Source: an uncultured Prevotellaceae bacterium
Lineage (GTDB): Bacteria > Bacteroidota > Bacteroidia > Bacteroidales > Bacteroidaceae
NCBI GenBank assembly: GCA_902780635.1
Contig: CACZGH010000001.1
Location: 277,581-341,580, forward strand
DNA: 64,000 nucleotides
Direction: 5' to 3'
The notes below the pieces were generated by a model. That model made no database searches. It worked only from the letters and a program-made list of their open reading frames with translations, and had not been told where the DNA came from. Within the stretch, counting starts at the first letter, position 1. Each line of letters starts with the position of its first letter. Shown here piece after piece: positions 60,247 through 64,000 of this stretch. Position numbers and translations under genes: made by a program.

Positions 60247-60948
60247 ATGAAAAAAGCAAAAAACACGGAGGCCAACGAGACAACACGTCAAGAGCCAATG
60301 ACCACAGAAACGAAAAACGAAGAACTACAGCTTGTGTCTGAAATGACACCGCCTGAAGCACAAGAAATGACACCGCCCGAAGATCCAGAGATGACTCTGC
60401 CTGAAGATTCAGAGATGACTCTGCCTGAGGATACCCCCAGTGAAAACGAACAGTCCAAAACTGAACAGACCGACACCAAACAGTCCGACACCGAACAGAC
60501 AGTCACCGAACAGACAGTCACTGAATACCCTGACACCGAACAGACCGACATCAGACCAACAGAACTACTGACTCAAAACATCAGTCAGTGGAAAAAGGTA
60601 TTAGAGGGAAAGGAACACGGTGAGGAAATCAGCAAATTCATCAGTCGGCTGGCAGAAGAGCTGCTATCCGGCCGACTGAGCGACGACACCTTCGACATGC
60701 TCCGCCGCTCAGTGACATACGCCCAAGATATGGCCAATGCCCGTAGAGAAGGCGAAATAGAAGGTCGCAACGAACGTATAGACGAATATCTGATAGAAAG
60801 ACGAAAGGTATCGGAGATACACGACCTGAGCACCACCACACCCCACAACAAGGCAGCCATCCCACAACATATCATCGGCGGTCTCTCCGCTGCAGACCGC
60901 ACCTCCATATGGGAGCGAGGCAACGAAAAAAGAATCAAAAGAGAATAG
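60247..60948 (+). CDS. acidic repeat protein of unknown function upstream of the terminase gene
   Basis: The 233-residue protein has a highly acidic, threonine/proline-rich first half with four EMTxPED units and a run of TEQTxT-type units (about residues 35-105), and a helical, charged C-terminal half (about 110-233, with GKEHGEEISKFISRLAEEL and NARREGEIEGRNERIDEY). No signal peptide or membrane segment was seen. The ATG at 60247 is used because the promoter lies just upstream; a longer reading frame starting at 59947 runs through the inverted repeat and is unlikely. A partner role for the terminase (for example scaffold) is possible from position only. Confidence 0.65.
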   Translation: MKKAKNTEANETTRQEPMTTETKNEELQLVSEMTPPEAQEMTPPEDPEMTLPEDSEMTLPEDTPSENEQSKTEQTDTKQSDTEQTVTEQTVTEYPDTEQTDIRPTELLTQNISQWKKVLEGKEHGEEISKFISRLAEELLSGRLSDDTFDMLRRSVTYAQDMANARREGEIEGRNERIDEYLIERRKVSEIHDLSTTTPHNKAAIPQHIIGGLSAADRTSIWERGNEKRIKRE

Positions 60949-61064
60949 TCGACATGGTCCAGGCAGCGACATCCGCAAACACCAAGAAAAACACGCAAAT
61001 ATTAAAAAATGTTAACCAAAACAAGAAATCATAACAAAGAAATTTGGATTAGAAATAAAAACAC

Positions 61065-61072
61065 TAATTTTG
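61065..61072 (+). promoter_or_regulatory. Bacteroidetes -7 box and -33 TTTG for the small ORF at 61121
   Basis: TAATTTTG with TTTG at 61043-61046, 18 nt upstream. Transcription would begin about 45 nt before the small ORF. Confidence 0.68.
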
Positions 61073-61120
61073 TACGAAAATTGATTGAAATAACAAAAAT
61101 ACAATATAAACTGAGTATTT

Positions 61121-61282
61121 ATGAAAAAGGTATATACAACACCAGCCATCCGCATTCAGTTGATTGACACGGAAGATATCATGGAAATCAGCATTGCCGT
61201 GATTGACTCAGTACAAGACGAGGAAATCATCAAGGAAAGTTCCGAGGTTTTAAGCAACGGTGCATCTGTCTGGGACGAATAA
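61121..61282 (+). CDS. 53-residue peptide gene, unknown function
   Basis: A 54-codon ORF (ATG at 61121, TAA at 61280-61282) encodes an acidic peptide starting MKKVYTTPAIRIQLIDTED and ending SNGASVWDE. The start resembles short MKKxYxxPxxxx-type peptides common in Bacteroidetes genomes, whose role is unknown. It has a good promoter (61065) and is followed by a terminator-like hairpin (61317-61346), so it forms its own transcription unit between the repeat protein and the terminase. Confidence 0.7.
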   Translation: MKKVYTTPAIRIQLIDTEDIMEISIAVIDSVQDEEIIKESSEVLSNGASVWDE

Positions 61283-61316
61283 ATCAACCATTCATAGGCA
61301 TAATATTTTTGTATAC

Positions 61317-61350
61317 CCACCGGCGGGGCTCCCCTCGTCGGTGGCTTTAT
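61317..61350 (+). terminator. intrinsic terminator after the small ORF
   Basis: CCACCGGCGGGG pairs with CCTCGTCGGTGG (two G-U pairs), followed by CTTTATT. It separates the small ORF from the terminase promoter. Confidence 0.75.
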
Positions 61351-61406
61351 TGTATATGAGGTTTGGGGAGTTTTCAAAATGACAACCTCAGACAGTGGGA
61401 AAATCT

Positions 61407-61414
61407 TATTTTTG
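61407..61414 (+). promoter_or_regulatory. Bacteroidetes -7 box for the terminase gene
   Basis: TATTTTTG is followed by CATAG, with a leader of about 19 nt before the ATG at 61437. Confidence 0.66.
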
Positions 61415-61436
61415 CATAGAAGTAAGAATAAGAGAA

Positions 61437-63605
61437 ATGGAGACAACAACCACTGCCGTCGACGAGATGCTCGCTGAAAATAAGCGACGCAACCAACAAA
61501 TACACCAAACATTCAATCCGCTGACCGGGGAGGGATGCCTCCACCGGCGCACACGCGTGCATATCAGCGACTACAAACCTTGTGACGTATGGTTGCCTGA
61601 CACCATGCTGCGCGAGGACATCGTGCGCGACATCATCCGATGCGGTGCCGTCAGCGTTTACGCCCAGCAGACGAGACACACCACAGGCGAGATGATGGAG
61701 CGACTGGAGTATCTCAGGTGCAAGCACGATTTCTGCTACTGGGCATGGCGCTATGTGCGCATCAAACCCAAAGACGGCGGCGAGGACATCCCCCTCACCC
61801 TCAACCGCGCACAGCGACGCCTCGTGGAGAAATTTGAGGAGGCACGGCTAAAAGAAGAACCCATCAGGGTGATTGTGCTCAAAGCCCGCCAGTGGGGTGG
61901 CTCCACCGTGACACAAATCTATATGGCATGGCTGCAACTGTTGCTTCATAAAGGCCTCAACTCACTGATCGTAGGCCATGTGAAGACCGCCTCGGCAGAA
62001 GTGAGCAGCATGTTTGACAAACTCATGGAGCGCTACCCCATGCGCCTGCTCGAATGCGCCGCCGACAGCCCCGACGAGGATGACAGCTGCCCCACTCCAT
62101 CTGACACCGGCTGTTGCGACATCTTCTCCACACCCACGACCCAACACACCTCTGACAGTAAAAGGAAGACGTCAGCCAACGCCAAAATCACCGGCGACCG
62201 CCACTCCCGTCTTCTAAGGTATATCCCGCTGCGCAACTGCAAAATCAAAGTGGGGTCGGCAGAGACACCCAACTCCGCCCGTGGCGGCGACTCCGCACTC
62301 GTACACTGCACGGAGGTGGCGTTCTGGCGCAAGACCGACAACAAAACCCCAGAGGACATCATCCGTTCAGCCTGTGCCGGAGCGTCGTATAAACCCCATA
62401 CCATGATCGTTTACGAGTCGACGGCCAACGGCACCGGCAATTTCTTCCAACGTGAATATGACGCTGCCAAACGTGGGATCTCACAGTTCAAACCGCTCTT
62501 TGTGGCGTGGTGGCAAATCGAACAGTATACAATGCCTCTGCAGGACGCCACCGCTTTCGCCCGCAGACTATACGAAAACAGGACGAGAAAAGACGCGGCT
62601 CATATGCGTGAAGAGTCTGGGCGCTACCTCTGGAGGCTATGGGAGATGGGTGCAACACTGGAGGCCATCAAATGGTATGTCAGCGAGCGACGTAAATATA
62701 ACGACCATGGCCAAATGGCGGCGGAGTTTCCCACGGATGACATCGAGGCATTCCAAAACAGCGGCTCAAGGGTCTTTGATACCTACCAAGTACAAGCATT
62801 GCGCAAAGGATGCCGTCCACCAAGATACAAAGGCGAACTCAGAGGCATGGCCATCAAAGGGAAAGCCGCCCTGGAGCAGCTGCACTTCGACACTGACGAC
62901 AATGGGCTATTGTGGATATGGGACGAACCAGAACGATTCGTCGACGGAGCGGTGAGTGACCGCTACCTGGTGGTCGTAGACATCGGAGGCAGAAGTCACA
63001 AGGCAGACTGGTCGGTGGTGTGTGTCATCGACCGCTATTGGATGCTACAAGGCGACAAACCCGTGGTCTGCGCCCAATGGTACGGGCACACCGACATCGA
63101 CCTCCTGGCATGGAAAGCGGTACAGATAGCGCACTATTACGAAGACGCGCTACTCGTCATCGAAAGCAACACGCTTGAGACACACGATGACACCCGATGG
63201 ATAGAGGGTGGCGATCAGTCGCCCTATATCCTCAATGAGATCAAGGAGGTGTACCCCTGTCTTTACGCACGTCGACAAAGCGCAGAGGACATTAGAGAAC
63301 GCAGACCGGTCAAGTATGGGTTTCATACCAACATCAAAACGAAGCCCGAAATCATCAGCACACTGGTGGAGGTGGTCAGGGAAAGGCTCTACGTGGAGCG
63401 CGATGAGCGATGTCTCGATGAGTATGACACCTATGTGAGAAGACAGAACGGCAGCTATGGAGCCATAGAAGGCAAACATGACGACCTGCTCATGACACGA
63501 GCCATCGGACTGCACATCTGTTTCCATGAGATGCCCATGCCGAAATGGATTCCGCTCTTACATCAGAAAAGGAAACCACACATTCAAGGCAGTTGGTGGA
63601 ATTGA
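61437..63605 (+). CDS. phage-type terminase large subunit (stand-alone)
   Basis: The 722-residue protein has the two terminase domains. The ATPase has a Walker A variant VLKARQWGGST (about residues 139-149) and a Walker B-like LVHCTEVAFW (about 289-298). The nuclease has VVVDIGGRSHKADWS (about 509), ESNTLE (about 576) and a GKHDDLLMT stretch (about 678), which fit the three acidic positions of an RNase-H-like site. It would cut DNA and drive it into a capsid. It stands alone with its own promoter, 22 kb from the capsid gene, and no small-terminase or portal gene is recognised next to it. Confidence 0.9.
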   Translation: METTTTAVDEMLAENKRRNQQIHQTFNPLTGEGCLHRRTRVHISDYKPCDVWLPDTMLREDIVRDIIRCGAVSVYAQQTRHTTGEMMERLEYLRCKHDFCYWAWRYVRIKPKDGGEDIPLTLNRAQRRLVEKFEEARLKEEPIRVIVLKARQWGGSTVTQIYMAWLQLLLHKGLNSLIVGHVKTASAEVSSMFDKLMERYPMRLLECAADSPDEDDSCPTPSDTGCCDIFSTPTTQHTSDSKRKTSANAKITGDRHSRLLRYIPLRNCKIKVGSAETPNSARGGDSALVHCTEVAFWRKTDNKTPEDIIRSACAGASYKPHTMIVYESTANGTGNFFQREYDAAKRGISQFKPLFVAWWQIEQYTMPLQDATAFARRLYENRTRKDAAHMREESGRYLWRLWEMGATLEAIKWYVSERRKYNDHGQMAAEFPTDDIEAFQNSGSRVFDTYQVQALRKGCRPPRYKGELRGMAIKGKAALEQLHFDTDDNGLLWIWDEPERFVDGAVSDRYLVVVDIGGRSHKADWSVVCVIDRYWMLQGDKPVVCAQWYGHTDIDLLAWKAVQIAHYYEDALLVIESNTLETHDDTRWIEGGDQSPYILNEIKEVYPCLYARRQSAEDIRERRPVKYGFHTNIKTKPEIISTLVEVVRERLYVERDERCLDEYDTYVRRQNGSYGAIEGKHDDLLMTRAIGLHICFHEMPMPKWIPLLHQKRKPHIQGSWWN

Positions 63606-63709
63606 TGACAAAAATGTTACAAAACGGAAACAATATTTTATGACAATAAATGTTGTTAAAAATTTGTTAAATCTTTGACAGTCAAGTTACAATGTATCAC
63701 ATATTTTTT

Positions 63710-63800
63710 TATATTTGCATCATTAAATCAAACAATGATAATCCTATGTCGGATAGGATTATTTCAGGGGGGCTGTTCCTTTCAGGGCAGCTCCCCTCCG
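63710..63800 (+). ncRNA. candidate small RNA with two hairpins
   Basis: The region has a -7 box TATATTTG (63710-63717), then a hairpin AATCCTAT-GTCGG-ATAGGATT (63736-63756) and a GC-rich hairpin AGGGGGGCTG/CAGCTCCCCT that could end transcription. A 24-codon ORF overlaps both hairpins, so a leader or attenuator is also possible. No coding gene follows before the insertion sequence. Confidence 0.4.
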
Positions 63801-63809
63801 TGTGTTTAA

Positions 63810-63898
63810 GAGGTGAGGGGTGAGAGGTGAGAGGTAAGAGATTACCACTGCGAAAAGCGAAAGGCCAATAGCGAAAAGCCAATAGCGAATAGCGAAAA
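63810..63898. repeat. heptamer repeats: GAGGTGA x4 then GCGAAAA x7
   Basis: GAGGTGA-type units (63810-63837) are followed by ATTACCACT and seven GCGAAAA/GCCAATA-type units (63850-63898). The end abuts the insertion sequence edge. Confidence 0.88.
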
Positions 63899-63907
63899 AA
63901 AAGAGGG

Positions 63908-64000
63908 TGTGTCAAATTGAAGTGAACCCCAAAAGTTGGACAAAAAACTTTTGGGGTTCATCATGTATATACATCACACATTAGAAGAAAAGAAAGAAAT
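63908..64000 (+). mobile_element. left end of an insertion sequence (partial)
   Basis: After the heptamer repeats comes TGTGTCAAATTGAAG, then a perfect 15-bp inverted repeat TGAACCCCAAAAGTT (63923-63937) and AACTTTTGGGGTTCA (63946-63960). An ORF begins with ATG at 63963 (MYIHHTLEEKKE...) and runs off the window. The layout is that of an IS end with a transposase start. The family cannot be named from 38 nt of coding sequence. Confidence 0.55.

Overview
The window looks like a chromosomal segment of a Bacteroidales bacterium, most likely Prevotella or a close relative. The reasons are the Bacteroidetes -7 promoter box (TAnnTTTG) in front of many genes, AT-rich spacers without strong Shine-Dalgarno sites, secreted proteins ending in a short KG(V/I)Y..GKK(V/I)(V/I)(V/I)K-type tail, dockerin-like repeats, a BspA-like LRR protein, a NigD-like lipoprotein, and a methylmalonyl-CoA mutase locus next to a sodium-pumping decarboxylase. 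No tRNA, rRNA or CRISPR array was seen. Layout: 0-7.1 kb holds methylmalonyl-CoA mutase (mutA, partial mutB; minus strand) and, divergently, an AspT/YidE-type transporter followed by the gamma, biotin-carrier and beta subunits of a Na+-translocating decarboxylase, i.e. part of the succinate-to-propionate route. 7.2-16.8 kb holds secreted proteins (a phosphodiesterase, two DUF4886 proteins, a CotH/lamin-tail/dockerin protein, a NigD-like lipoprotein) and a RelBE-like toxin-antitoxin pair. 16.9-29.0 kb is a surface polysaccharide region: an MBOAT/SGNH acyl-transfer pair on the minus strand, then on the plus strand a flippase, polymerase, three GT4 glycosyltransferases, a hexapeptide acyltransferase, a WecG/TagA glycosyltransferase, a GHMP sugar kinase and a sugar nucleotidyltransferase. 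29.0-33.2 kb has a secreted protein, a secreted nuclease, CutC and a cupin. 33.2-39.7 kb is a minus-strand phage-like operon: SU10-type capsid protein, two probable head-tail proteins, a beta-helix spike, an M15 peptidase (endolysin-like), a holin-like protein and an unknown protein. No integrase, repressor, replication, portal or tape-measure gene was seen. A stand-alone terminase large subunit lies 22 kb away (61.4-63.6 kb) under its own promoter. 40.5-49.6 kb is a run of five secreted proteins with dockerin-like, cohesin-like, LRR/EF-hand and C-terminal tail modules. 49.9-60.9 kb carries housekeeping and mixed genes: two tandem deoxynucleoside kinases, a CopA-type ATPase with no visible N-domain, SerB, a DUF4236 protein, a small rhomboid, a beta-helix protein, and a GxxExxY gene bracketed by 45-bp inverted repeats. 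The right edge enters an insertion sequence. Two repeat families run through the whole window. One is a set of heptanucleotide tandem repeats of many different sequences, placed just after genes and sometimes coding for their last residues. The other is a GC-rich REP-like hairpin family that has also entered coding sequence in frame. The best candidate for an undescribed system is the dispersed capsid, lysis and terminase gene set, which could be a domesticated phage or gene-transfer-agent-like particle.
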